A stretch of DNA of 5,681 nt, taken from positions 1 to 5,681 of the forward strand of contig JAAKFB010000124.1 of assembly GCA_011065235.1 (NCBI GenBank), given 5' to 3'. This document shows positions 1 through 5,586 of this stretch, piece by piece. The stretch is from Chlamydiota bacterium. GTDB lineage: Bacteria > Chlamydiota > Chlamydiia > Chlamydiales > Rhabdochlamydiaceae. A program made the position numbers and the translations under genes. How positions within the stretch are numbered: position 1 is the stretch's first letter; every line of letters begins with the position of its first letter. The notes below the pieces were generated by a model. It ran no database searches, was not told the DNA's origin, and was given only the letters and a program-made list of their open reading frames with translations.

Positions 1-666
1 TTCCCATTGCTTTCCAATGAGTTCAATCACGCGGCCCACAACCGGGTGGAAAGAGCGGGAACCAATCACGCCAATGCCAGAAGTGATATTGCGACCAGCA
101 AATGGGGGATGAGGAGTTTCGAGGCCACAATAAAAATCATATCCCCGATGAAGAGGAGCAAAGGTCTGCAGACAGTTGGCATCGTGATCGACGTAGACAC
201 CACCCTCTTGATAGAGAATTTCGAAGCGCAGGACATCCGACTTTTCACCCCAATTCTCAGACTGTTCATAGCAATGGCACAAAAATAAGAAGGGAAAGTC
301 ATCAACTTTGCAAACTTCCATCGAGTTGCAGGGAGGAAGGCGATCGCGATCTGTCCAGAATTTGACTGTCCAATCGGGGTGATGCGCAATCCAGCTGCGG
401 ACATTTTCTACCGATTCCGGGGGAAAAGGGCGTGGCCCCAACCAGATAAAATGGACCACTTTAGGAATTTTGAACTCTCCCACTTCAATAAAGCGACGGT
501 GCTTATTCCTTTCGTAGAGCTTCTCGAATTTTTCTAAAGCAAAAACATCATCGGTTTTAGATACATGGATCCAGTGTTCCGTTTCATTTCCCATCAATTT
601 GAGAAATTCACTCCCTTGAATGGAAAAGCAAAATGATAGAATAAATAAAATGACGCACCGTCTCAT
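1..666 (-). CDS. Secreted DXD-type glycosyltransferase (GT32/Gly_transf_sug family), partial: C-terminus beyond window
   Basis: Reading the minus strand from the ATG at 666 gives 222 codons with no stop before the window edge, so the gene is open at its 3' end. The predicted protein starts with a basic, hydrophobic signal-like segment (about residues 1-18, MRRCVILFILSFCFSIQG). The family's nucleotide-binding block follows at about 67-82 (IPKVVHFIWLGPRPFP), then KFWTDRD at about 102-108. The donor/metal-binding block is at 141-162, with EKSDVLRFEIL followed by GGVYVDHD. The Asp144/Arg147 pair and the DXD (Asp160, Asp162) match the catalytic pattern of the family that includes OCH1-like enzymes and clostridial-toxin-type glucosyltransferases. 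The likely role is retaining sugar transfer from a nucleotide sugar; donor and acceptor cannot be predicted. It is a paralogue of the gene just upstream, with which it overlaps by 4 bases, and it has its own Shine-Dalgarno sequence. The signal peptide is unusual for an enzyme needing nucleotide sugars and suggests action outside the cytoplasm. Confidence 0.85.
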   Translation of the reverse strand, partial: MRRCVILFILSFCFSIQGSEFLKLMGNETEHWIHVSKTDDVFALEKFEKLYERNKHRRFIEVGEFKIPKVVHFIWLGPRPFPPESVENVRSWIAHHPDWTVKFWTDRDRLPPCNSMEVCKVDDFPFLFLCHCYEQSENWGEKSDVLRFEILYQEGGVYVDHDANCLQTFAPLHRGYDFYCGLETPHPPFAGRNITSGIGVIGSRSFHPVVGRVIELIGKQWE

Positions 667-1697
667 CTGGCCTCTCTCCTAGCTCCGCGAGCATAAAGAA
701 CTAAAATAAAACACGCAAAGAAGCTAACCCCAGCTAAAAATAGCGTAATGACGACAGCTTCATCATCATTTTTGACCATTTCTGTGAATTGTCTTTGGAC
801 CTTTTTTTCAAATTTTGAGGGATTATGAGACCACATGGCTTCGTGATAATGGACCGCATAAGAGGACGCTTTTCGATAACGCTCACTAAAATAGAAAGAG
901 GGAAACACGACATCTACATTGTCTTTTTTCCCAATCTCCCGGTCAATTCCTTCAGAAAGAGCCCAAAATGTCCGATGCAGCACCCTGTTAGCCAAGGCCA
1001 CTTCCGACTGCCCTGGATAATTTTGCTCCAATTCATACCAGTGATTCTTTAGCCAATGAATAGATTCTTCCAGAATCGGGTGCTTGGGTTTTGCGGCAAT
1101 GATATGCGTGCCTGGGATAACAGAAGAACTGAGAACCGAGGGGCCTAGCTTTTCAAGGCCGCAATAAAAATCAAATTGAGAGTTCAATTCGTCAAAGGCC
1201 TTGAAAGGAACACAATCATGATCTACATAAATCCCCCCCTCATTCCACAAGATTTCGTATGCGAGGATTTTGGCTTTTTCTCCAAAATTGATCGAATCAT
1301 CAAATTCATTTTGCAGCATGTGCATGGAAAACTTGGAAATGAAACATTTTTTCATTTTTTCTATAGGACAATCCCGGTCAATATCTGTCCAAAATTTCAA
1401 TTTCCAATTGGGATGGAGGCTTTTCCATTTCTCCAACCGTTCAATTGAAGATTGGGGAAAAGGTTGAGGCCCTAACCAGATAAAATGGATGGTCTTAGGG
1501 ATTCGATTCGATTCAGACTTGCAACGGCAAGCCTGTTTTTGAAAAAGATCAGAAAAAAATTGAATACGCTGAATGTCTTCTGGAGTCTGAACATATTTCC
1601 ATCCGGGGGTCTCTTTCCCCATCAAAATTTCGAAATCTTCCTGCATAGAAAAAGCCACGAGAGGAACAGCTAACAGAAATAACAAAATTTTCTTCAT
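663..1697 (-). CDS. Signal-peptide-bearing, C-terminally membrane-anchored DXD glycosyltransferase paralogue
   Basis: This is a complete 344-residue protein. Residues 1-17 (MKKILLFLLAVPLVAFS) form a signal peptide. The glycosyltransferase block runs from about 66 (IPKTIHFIWLGPQPFP) through KFWTDID at 101-107 to the DXD motif GGIYVDHD at 154-161 (Asp159, Asp161). Near the end is a His/Trp-rich stretch (HYHEAMWSH, 283-291), comparable with the C-terminal motif of the family. A hydrophobic segment at about 314-335 is preceded by acidic residues and followed by an Arg-rich tail, giving a type I membrane topology with the catalytic domain on the outer face. In place of the family's Asp-x-x-Arg before the DXD, it reads EKAKILAYEIL, with Lys143 and Ala146 where the paralogue at 1-666 has Asp144 and Arg147. 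It may therefore use a different donor, be weak, or be a pseudoenzyme. It is the first gene of a likely two-gene operon divergent from topA. Family assignment is firm; function is inferred. Confidence 0.88.
   Translation of the reverse strand: MKKILLFLLAVPLVAFSMQEDFEILMGKETPGWKYVQTPEDIQRIQFFSDLFQKQACRCKSESNRIPKTIHFIWLGPQPFPQSSIERLEKWKSLHPNWKLKFWTDIDRDCPIEKMKKCFISKFSMHMLQNEFDDSINFGEKAKILAYEILWNEGGIYVDHDCVPFKAFDELNSQFDFYCGLEKLGPSVLSSSVIPGTHIIAAKPKHPILEESIHWLKNHWYELEQNYPGQSEVALANRVLHRTFWALSEGIDREIGKKDNVDVVFPSFYFSERYRKASSYAVHYHEAMWSHNPSKFEKKVQRQFTEMVKNDDEAVVITLFLAGVSFFACFILVLYARGARREAR
676..680 (-). promoter_or_regulatory. Ribosome binding site for the second glycosyltransferase gene
   Basis: On the minus strand AGGAG lies 9 bases before the ATG at 666, inside the last codons of the upstream gene. 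The two genes overlap as ATGA (663-666), so this site supports the ATG at 666 as the true start and would allow re-initiation coupled to translation of the upstream gene. The upstream gene itself and topA have no comparably good site. Confidence 0.6.
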
Positions 1698-1703
1698 GGA
1701 TCA

Positions 1704-1732
1704 ATTGTTCAATCTCTGCTCAATTTCGTCAA
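1704..1732 (-). promoter_or_regulatory. Possible sigma70-type promoter for the glycosyltransferase pair
   Basis: The minus strand shows TTGACG (1732-1727), a 17-base spacer and AACAAT (1709-1704), which matches TATAAT at 4 of 6 positions. The predicted start of transcription would fall almost on the ATG at 1697, giving a leaderless or very short leader mRNA. That fits the lack of a good ribosome binding site but makes the call weak, because such matches arise often by chance in AT-rich DNA. The rest of the 100-base divergent spacer contains T- and A-tracts but no convincing promoter for topA. Confidence 0.2.
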
Positions 1733-1797
1733 CTTTTCGCTGCTCAAATTTTTTTTTCCTTTGATAAAAATTCAAAAAAAGCCAAAACTACCTCTTC

Positions 1798-4350
1798 ATG
1801 ACGAAAAAGCTCATCATTGTCGAGTCACCGGCAAAAATTAAAACTCTAAAAAAATTCTTGGGCTCAGGCTATACCTTTGCCTCTTCCGTTGGCCATATCC
1901 GCGATCTGCCACAAAGGGGATTCGGAATTGATACGGAAAATGACTTTGAACCGGAGTATACCCTTCTCCCCGATAAAAAAGAGGTCATCAGCAATCTCAA
2001 AAAACAAGCCAAAAACGCCGATATTGTCTATCTCTCTCCTGACCCTGACCGCGAGGGAGAAGCCATTGCATGGCACATTGCAGCTATTTTACCTAAAGGC
2101 ACCCCTTATAAACGGGTCACATTCAATGCGATCACCAAAGATGCTGTCAATGAAGCACTCAAGCATCCCCGTGAAATTGATCAAGCTCTCGTCGATGCCC
2201 AACAAGCCCGTCGTCTTCTCGATCGGATCGTTGGATACAAAATCTCCCCTATCTTAACCAAACGGGTTCAAGGCGCGCGCGATGGAGGACTTTCTGCTGG
2301 GCGCGTACAATCTGTCGCTCTTAAACTCGTCGTCGATCGTGAAAAGGAAGTAGACGCCTTTATCCCCATTGAATATTGGAATATCGCCTCCGAGCTTCAA
2401 ACCAAAAAAGAAGAGCCTCCTTTCTGGGCATCTCTATATAGCGTCGATGGCAAACGGGTTGACAAAATAGCTTCCGACACCAAAAAAATCTTCACGATTC
2501 CCGACAAAGCAACTGCGGATCAAATTGTTGCCCGTCTTGAAAAAAGCACTTATAAAATTGCAAAAATCGAAAAGAAGGAAAAAAAACGGCATCCAGTCCC
2601 TCCCTTCATCACCTCGACATTGCAACAAGAAGCCAGTCGCCATTTTGGATTTTCCGCTGCTCGCACCATGAATATCGCCCAAGGACTTTACGAAGGGATC
2701 GATATGGGCAAACAGGGGACTGAAGGCCTCATCACCTACATGCGTACCGACTCTGTTCGCATTGAGCCCGAAGCGATTAACGCTGCTCGCTCACTCATCA
2801 ACAAAAAATATGGTGTCGAATACCTTCCCGAAAAAGGGCGGCAGTACACCACCAAAAAAGCAGCGCAAGACGCCCATGAAACGATCCGACCCACAAATTT
2901 GAGCCATCCACCAGAATCGATCAAAGACTCGCTCACTCCCGACCAATACAAACTCTATCTTCTTATTTGGCGCCGATTTATTGCCTCGCAAATGACTCCT
3001 GCCATTTACGATACAATTTCTTGTGACATCCATACTGATCAAAGCATCGTCCTACGCACCACCGGCTCAACTATTAAATTCTTGGGCTTTCTCGCCGTCT
3101 ATGAAGAAAAAATCGATCAAAGTGAAGCTCCAGAGAGCAAAAAAGGGACTCAAGACAAACTCCTCCCTTTTCTAGCAGAAGGCCAAAATCTCAACCTCAA
3201 GCTGTTGAGTAGTGAACAGTCCTTCACTAGACCGCCGCCGCGCTACACAGAAGCCTCTCTTGTGAAAGAACTCGAAAAAATCGGCATTGGACGCCCCTCC
3301 ACCTATGCGGCGATCATGAATAAAATCCAAAGCCGCGACTACACCTCCAAAGAAAAGGGGACCCTCAAGCCCACAGAGCTTGGGCGCGTCATCGCCCAGA
3401 TGCTGGAAAGCAACTTCCAAATGATCATGGACATCGGCTTTACAGCTGCGATGGAAGATGAACTCGAGCGGGTTGCTGAAAACAAGAAAAATTGGAAAGA
3501 GCTGATCAAAGAGTTTTGGACCCACTTTATTCCTTTTGTGGAAACCGCAGAAAAAGAGGCCCATGTTCCCAAAGAGATGACCGATATTGATTGTCCCAAG
3601 TGCGGAAAAAAACTCCAAAAAATCTGGTCCAGACGCAAGTATTTCTATGGATGTAGCGGCTACCCTGAATGCGATTACACCACCCCCATCGAAGCACTCA
3701 CCTTCAATAAAGAAGATTACGCCCCTGGATTCGATTGGGATCAAAAATGTCCCAAATGCAAAAACGATATGACCTTGCGCTTTGGGAAATTTGGCCCCTT
3801 CTTAGGGTGCTCCAAATACCCCGACTGCAATGGAATCATCAATATTCCCAATAAAGACGACATTCCCTCTGAAGATATGCCTACATGCCCTGCCCGCGGA
3901 TGCGATGGGAAAATGACCTCTCGCCGCTCTCGCTTTGGCAAAGTGTTCTATTCTTGCACGAACTACCCCGATTGCGACGTGATCATCAACGAACTCGACA
4001 AGCTCGATGAAAAGTATCCGGATCATCCCAAAACTCCCTACGTTCGAAAAACCCCAGCTCGCAAGAAAAAAGGTGCCAAGAAAAAATCCGCCGCCAAAAA
4101 GAAAACCGCTACAAAGCGGGTCCAACCCAAAAAGACCCTATCCAAAGAGCTCGCTGCTATCACTGGAGAGAGCGAACTTTCTCGTCCCGATACAACCAAG
4201 AAGCTCTGGGAATACATCAAAAAGCATGATCTCCAAGATCCCAAGAACAAGCGGATGATCGTTCCGGACGCCAAGCTTGCCAAGGTTCTCGGCAAGGATC
4301 CCATTGACATGATGAAACTCGCCGGCGCCCTCACTAAGCACCTTTCCTAA
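1798..4350 (+). CDS. topA: DNA topoisomerase I with C-terminal SWIB domain (chlamydial type)
   Basis: This is an 850-residue type IA topoisomerase that relaxes negatively supercoiled DNA through a transient 5'-phosphotyrosine link. The N-terminal TOPRIM domain has Glu9 and Lys13 (IIVESPAKIK) and the DxDxE metal site Asp82/Asp84/Glu86 in SPDPDREGEA. The active site is GLITYMRTDS, with Tyr314 as nucleophile and Arg316 beside it; HETIRP follows at 360-365 and GIGRPSTYA at 496-504. Three C4 zinc ribbons follow: Cys599/602/619/625, Cys651/654/671/677 and Cys697/702/720/726. A Lys/Ala-rich, histone-like linker spans about 750-780. Residues from about 793 to 850 form a SWIB domain (LSRPDTTKKLWEYIK to the end). 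The SWIB fusion is typical of Chlamydiae and of chromatin-type proteins, and may help target the enzyme to condensed nucleoids; that role is inferred. All key catalytic residues are present. The ATG at 1798 is supported by the conserved MTKKLIIVESPAKI start, although no Shine-Dalgarno sequence is visible. The last codons lie in a 21-base repeat. Confidence 0.97.
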   Translation: MTKKLIIVESPAKIKTLKKFLGSGYTFASSVGHIRDLPQRGFGIDTENDFEPEYTLLPDKKEVISNLKKQAKNADIVYLSPDPDREGEAIAWHIAAILPKGTPYKRVTFNAITKDAVNEALKHPREIDQALVDAQQARRLLDRIVGYKISPILTKRVQGARDGGLSAGRVQSVALKLVVDREKEVDAFIPIEYWNIASELQTKKEEPPFWASLYSVDGKRVDKIASDTKKIFTIPDKATADQIVARLEKSTYKIAKIEKKEKKRHPVPPFITSTLQQEASRHFGFSAARTMNIAQGLYEGIDMGKQGTEGLITYMRTDSVRIEPEAINAARSLINKKYGVEYLPEKGRQYTTKKAAQDAHETIRPTNLSHPPESIKDSLTPDQYKLYLLIWRRFIASQMTPAIYDTISCDIHTDQSIVLRTTGSTIKFLGFLAVYEEKIDQSEAPESKKGTQDKLLPFLAEGQNLNLKLLSSEQSFTRPPPRYTEASLVKELEKIGIGRPSTYAAIMNKIQSRDYTSKEKGTLKPTELGRVIAQMLESNFQMIMDIGFTAAMEDELERVAENKKNWKELIKEFWTHFIPFVETAEKEAHVPKEMTDIDCPKCGKKLQKIWSRRKYFYGCSGYPECDYTTPIEALTFNKEDYAPGFDWDQKCPKCKNDMTLRFGKFGPFLGCSKYPDCNGIINIPNKDDIPSEDMPTCPARGCDGKMTSRRSRFGKVFYSCTNYPDCDVIINELDKLDEKYPDHPKTPYVRKTPARKKKGAKKKSAAKKKTATKRVQPKKTLSKELAAITGESELSRPDTTKKLWEYIKKHDLQDPKNKRMIVPDAKLAKVLGKDPIDMMKLAGALTKHLS

Positions 4351-4354
4351 ATTT
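4334..4354. repeat. 21-base direct repeat, copy 1 (topA 3' end)
   Basis: The sequence runs from CTAAGCACC to CTAAATTT and is identical at all 21 positions to 4612-4632. This copy encodes the end of TopA (K-H-L-S, stop) plus four bases beyond the stop. A perfect 21-base match 278 bases apart is far beyond chance in a window of this size, so one copy was made by insertion, recombination or duplication. Confidence 0.9.
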
Positions 4355-4389
4355 TTTTCGAAAATATTGAATAAAAAATGAAGAAGAAT

Positions 4390-4495
4390 AAAAGCGGCAC
4401 TGCGTGTCTTGAGCTGCGATCGCTTTGCCAAATCGGATCCTACGCGAGAACGCCCCGTGTGAAACACTGCGTGGCGCCTCGCACGGACCGCTTTT
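4390..4495. repeat. Inverted repeat enclosing an internal hairpin
   Basis: AAAAGCGG at 4390-4397 is the exact reverse complement of CCGCTTTT at 4488-4495. Within this closing helix lies a second stem. GCGAG (4444-4448) pairs with CTCGC (4478-4482), CGCC (4451-4454) with GGCG (4473-4476), and GTGT (4457-4460) with ACAC (4464-4467) around a GAA loop. The nesting of three compatible helices inside an outer one suggests a folded RNA or DNA element rather than a random palindrome. The bases between 4398 and 4443 are only weakly paired by eye. Confidence 0.5.
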
Positions 4496-4517
4496 GCTTT
4501 GCGCTAGCAGCCATCGA

Positions 4518-4566
4518 CTGCAACTGCACAAAAAGATGACTCCGTCTCTTTTTGTAGCGGTTGCAG
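4518..4566. repeat. Long imperfect hairpin, about 22 base pairs
   Basis: The two arms pair along nearly the whole length. TGCAAC (4519-4524) pairs with GTTGCA (4560-4565), flanked by C4518-G4566. T4525-G4559 is a wobble pair, and GC (4526-4527) pairs with GC (4557-4558). A4528 pairs with T4555, CAAAAAGA (4529-4536) with TCTTTTTG (4547-4554), and GAC (4538-4540) with GTC (4544-4546) around a TCC loop. Only single-base bulges at 4537 and 4556 interrupt it. No T-run follows on either strand, so it is not a standard terminator. Confidence 0.7.
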
Positions 4567-4573
4567 ACCACTC

Positions 4574-4600
4574 AAAAAATGATTCCGTTAAACGATCATT
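4574..4600 (-). terminator. Candidate Rho-independent terminator of the antitoxin-like gene
   Basis: On the minus strand AATGAT (4600-4595) pairs with ATCATT (4583-4578), with CGT/ACG as a possible inner extension. The distal arm runs straight into a six-T tract (4579-4574). It lies 24 bases beyond the TAG of the gene at 4625-5503, the right place for its terminator. The stem is AT-rich and therefore weak, so the call is moderate. Confidence 0.45.
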
Positions 4601-4611
4601 CTTTACGGGCC

Positions 4612-4632
4612 CTAAGCACCTTTCCTAAATTT
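4612..4632. repeat. 21-base direct repeat, copy 2 (3' end of the antitoxin-like gene)
   Basis: This is an exact copy of 4334-4354 in the same orientation. Here it contains the TAG stop and last sense bases of the minus-strand gene at 4625-5503. With the intervening 278 bases removed, topA and that gene would converge tail to tail with their stop codons overlapping in one copy. This is what the site may have looked like before the insertion. Confidence 0.9.
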
Positions 4633-5503
4633 CAAAGATAAGTAAATCTTCAGCAAATTTGTAGTCAATGAATGCACATTCTGCGGTATTGACGTATCCT
4701 TTTTCTTCGTGAGAAAGATTATATAATTCTTTTACACCCTTGGATATCGCTAGGTCACAGACGTATTGTACGGTCTCTCGTTCGCCGTCGTCAAAAATTG
4801 TAAGATCAGGAACAACTAGAGCTTCGTAGGTATGATTCTCGTTTTCCTTGAGATATCCCCTATTTACTAAACTATTGTAAATCGTACGGTATTGATCTGG
4901 ACAAGGCCCATACTTTAGTGGTGTATAGCGAGCGCCAGTTATGCTTGTTCCGTATTTTTTGAAGTGGAGAAAATCTGCATAAAAATGAAGCTTATTTAAA
5001 TAAATAATAGACTCTTTTGTTTTCTCAACAAGATATAGAGCTACATTTCTGAATATTTGCAAATTAAATTTTCTATTCCCACTAAAGGAGTCTTCTTTAT
5101 GGCTCTTCCAATAAATATCTAGAAAATTTGTTTCCGCACAGGCTTCATCACATTTAATACGAATATGCTCGTCTTGGCTAGCATCCTGAATATAATATGT
5201 TTCCCACCTCTTAATACTCGCTTCCCCAACGCTTAAATACCTAGCAAAAGCTGCTTGGGACATACCAAGCTTTCCTCTGTAATCAACAATTTGTGAAGAG
5301 ATCAATAATTTATTTAGTTCCCTGTATTTATCTGCTGCAGCCTTTCGCAAAACATTCATTTGTTGAGCATCGAGTAGCGGAGATTTGCAATTCTCACAAA
5401 CTTTGCATTCGAGAACCACTTCAACGACTTGTTCTTTCACTTCAGGTCTGAAGCGCACTTGTTGATCTATGAAATTCTCGCAACCACATTTTAGACAATT
5501 CAT
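4625..5503 (-). CDS. MqsA-like zinc-ribbon/HTH protein with C-terminal Panacea (DUF4065, SocA-like) antitoxin domain
   Basis: From the ATG at 5503 the protein has 292 residues. It opens MNCLKCGCENF, with Cys3/Cys6 (and Cys8), and continues to CKVCENCKSP, with Cys33/Cys36/Cys39; together these form an MqsA/YgiT-type zinc ribbon. At about 72-110 is an XRE-like helix-turn-helix (RGKLGMSQAAFARYLSVGEA, then SIKRWE), the DNA-binding part of MqsA-type antitoxins. From about 145 to the end is a Panacea/DUF4065 domain, marked by LNKLHFYADFLHFKKYG, SITGARYTPLKYGPCPD and a later acidic C-terminal part. Panacea domains neutralise many unrelated toxins, so the protein is probably a self-regulating antitoxin or an antitoxin-derived regulator. 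No toxin gene is visible. An earlier in-frame ATG at 5527 would add eight residues but lies inside a hairpin and has AAGGA directly against it, so I prefer 5503, where the zinc ribbon starts as in MqsA. The gene is much more AT-rich than topA, which suggests horizontal transfer. Confidence 0.85.
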   Translation of the reverse strand: MNCLKCGCENFIDQQVRFRPEVKEQVVEVVLECKVCENCKSPLLDAQQMNVLRKAAADKYRELNKLLISSQIVDYRGKLGMSQAAFARYLSVGEASIKRWETYYIQDASQDEHIRIKCDEACAETNFLDIYWKSHKEDSFSGNRKFNLQIFRNVALYLVEKTKESIIYLNKLHFYADFLHFKKYGTSITGARYTPLKYGPCPDQYRTIYNSLVNRGYLKENENHTYEALVVPDLTIFDDGERETVQYVCDLAISKGVKELYNLSHEEKGYVNTAECAFIDYKFAEDLLIFEI

Positions 5504-5511
5504 CTTATTGA

Positions 5512-5553
5512 CGGCGTGGAGACCCATTCCTTCAGGGATGGGAGGAAACGCCG
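5512..5553 (+). mobile_element. Symmetric hairpin resembling an IS200/IS605 TnpB-element end
   Basis: CGGCGT (5512-5517) pairs with ACGCCG (5548-5553). After a 5-by-5 internal loop (GGAGA/AGGAA), CCCATTCC (5523-5530) pairs with GGGATGGG (5535-5542), with one G-T wobble and a TTCA loop. The core CC-TTCA-GG followed by GGGAGG resembles, from memory of the family, the hairpin at the right end of many TnpB-type IS605 elements, which also forms part of their guide RNA. A TnpB-like reading frame begins 33 bases beyond it. Whether this is the left end of that element or the right-end scar of another copy cannot be settled here. It could also be a regulatory hairpin of the minus-strand antitoxin-like gene, whose 5' region it covers. 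Confidence 0.45.
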
Positions 5554-5586
5554 CTCCATTTTTAAAAGTTGCAAATAAAAAGTTTT

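Larger units (their letters stand above)
4351..4624. other. Structured non-coding block between topA and the convergent antitoxin-like gene
   Basis: This stretch of about 270 bases has no gene I would defend. It begins AT-rich, including the 10-base palindrome TTTTCGAAAA at 4355-4364. It becomes GC-rich between about 4394 and 4515 and then AT-rich again. It holds an enclosing inverted repeat (4390-4495) with an inner hairpin, a long hairpin (4518-4566) and a short hairpin with a T-run on the minus strand (4574-4600). The 9-base word CACTGCGTG occurs twice (4398-4406 and 4465-4473). Reading frames of 65-67 codons on both strands here have no recognisable features. The block could be a MITE-like insertion, a dispersed genomic repeat, or a structured RNA; the 21-base repeats at its borders favour an inserted sequence. 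Confidence 0.6.

Noticed and set aside
66..404. Minus-strand frame of 112 codons inside the left glycosyltransferase
   Set aside because: It is a different frame from the clear glycosyltransferase reading, which carries all the family motifs through the same bases.
1746..1783. T- and A-tracts with TTGATA (1761-1766) as a topA promoter
   Set aside because: No acceptable -10 sequence lies at the right spacing, and such matches are common in AT-rich spacers.
3172..3744. Minus-strand frame of 190 codons within topA
   Set aside because: It lies opposite conserved topoisomerase and zinc-ribbon sequence and has no domain or start signal of its own; it is a shadow of the real gene.
4355..4364. TTTTCGAAAA palindrome just after topA as a terminator
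   Set aside because: It has no loop and no GC stem, so it cannot form a normal intrinsic terminator hairpin.
4416..4423. GCGATCGC octamer, the HIP1 word of cyanobacteria
   Set aside because: It appears only here and once more at 340-347 inside a coding region, so there is no enrichment and no reason to suspect cyanobacterial DNA.
4334..4531. Minus-strand frame of 65 codons in the spacer
   Set aside because: It overlaps the topA end and the inverted repeats and has no recognisable protein features; it reads as non-coding structure.
4425..4628. Plus-strand frame of 67 codons ending in the same K-H-L-S-stop as TopA
   Set aside because: The shared ending is only the 21-base repeat falling in the same frame. 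The rest runs through hairpins, has no recognisable domain and no ribosome binding site.
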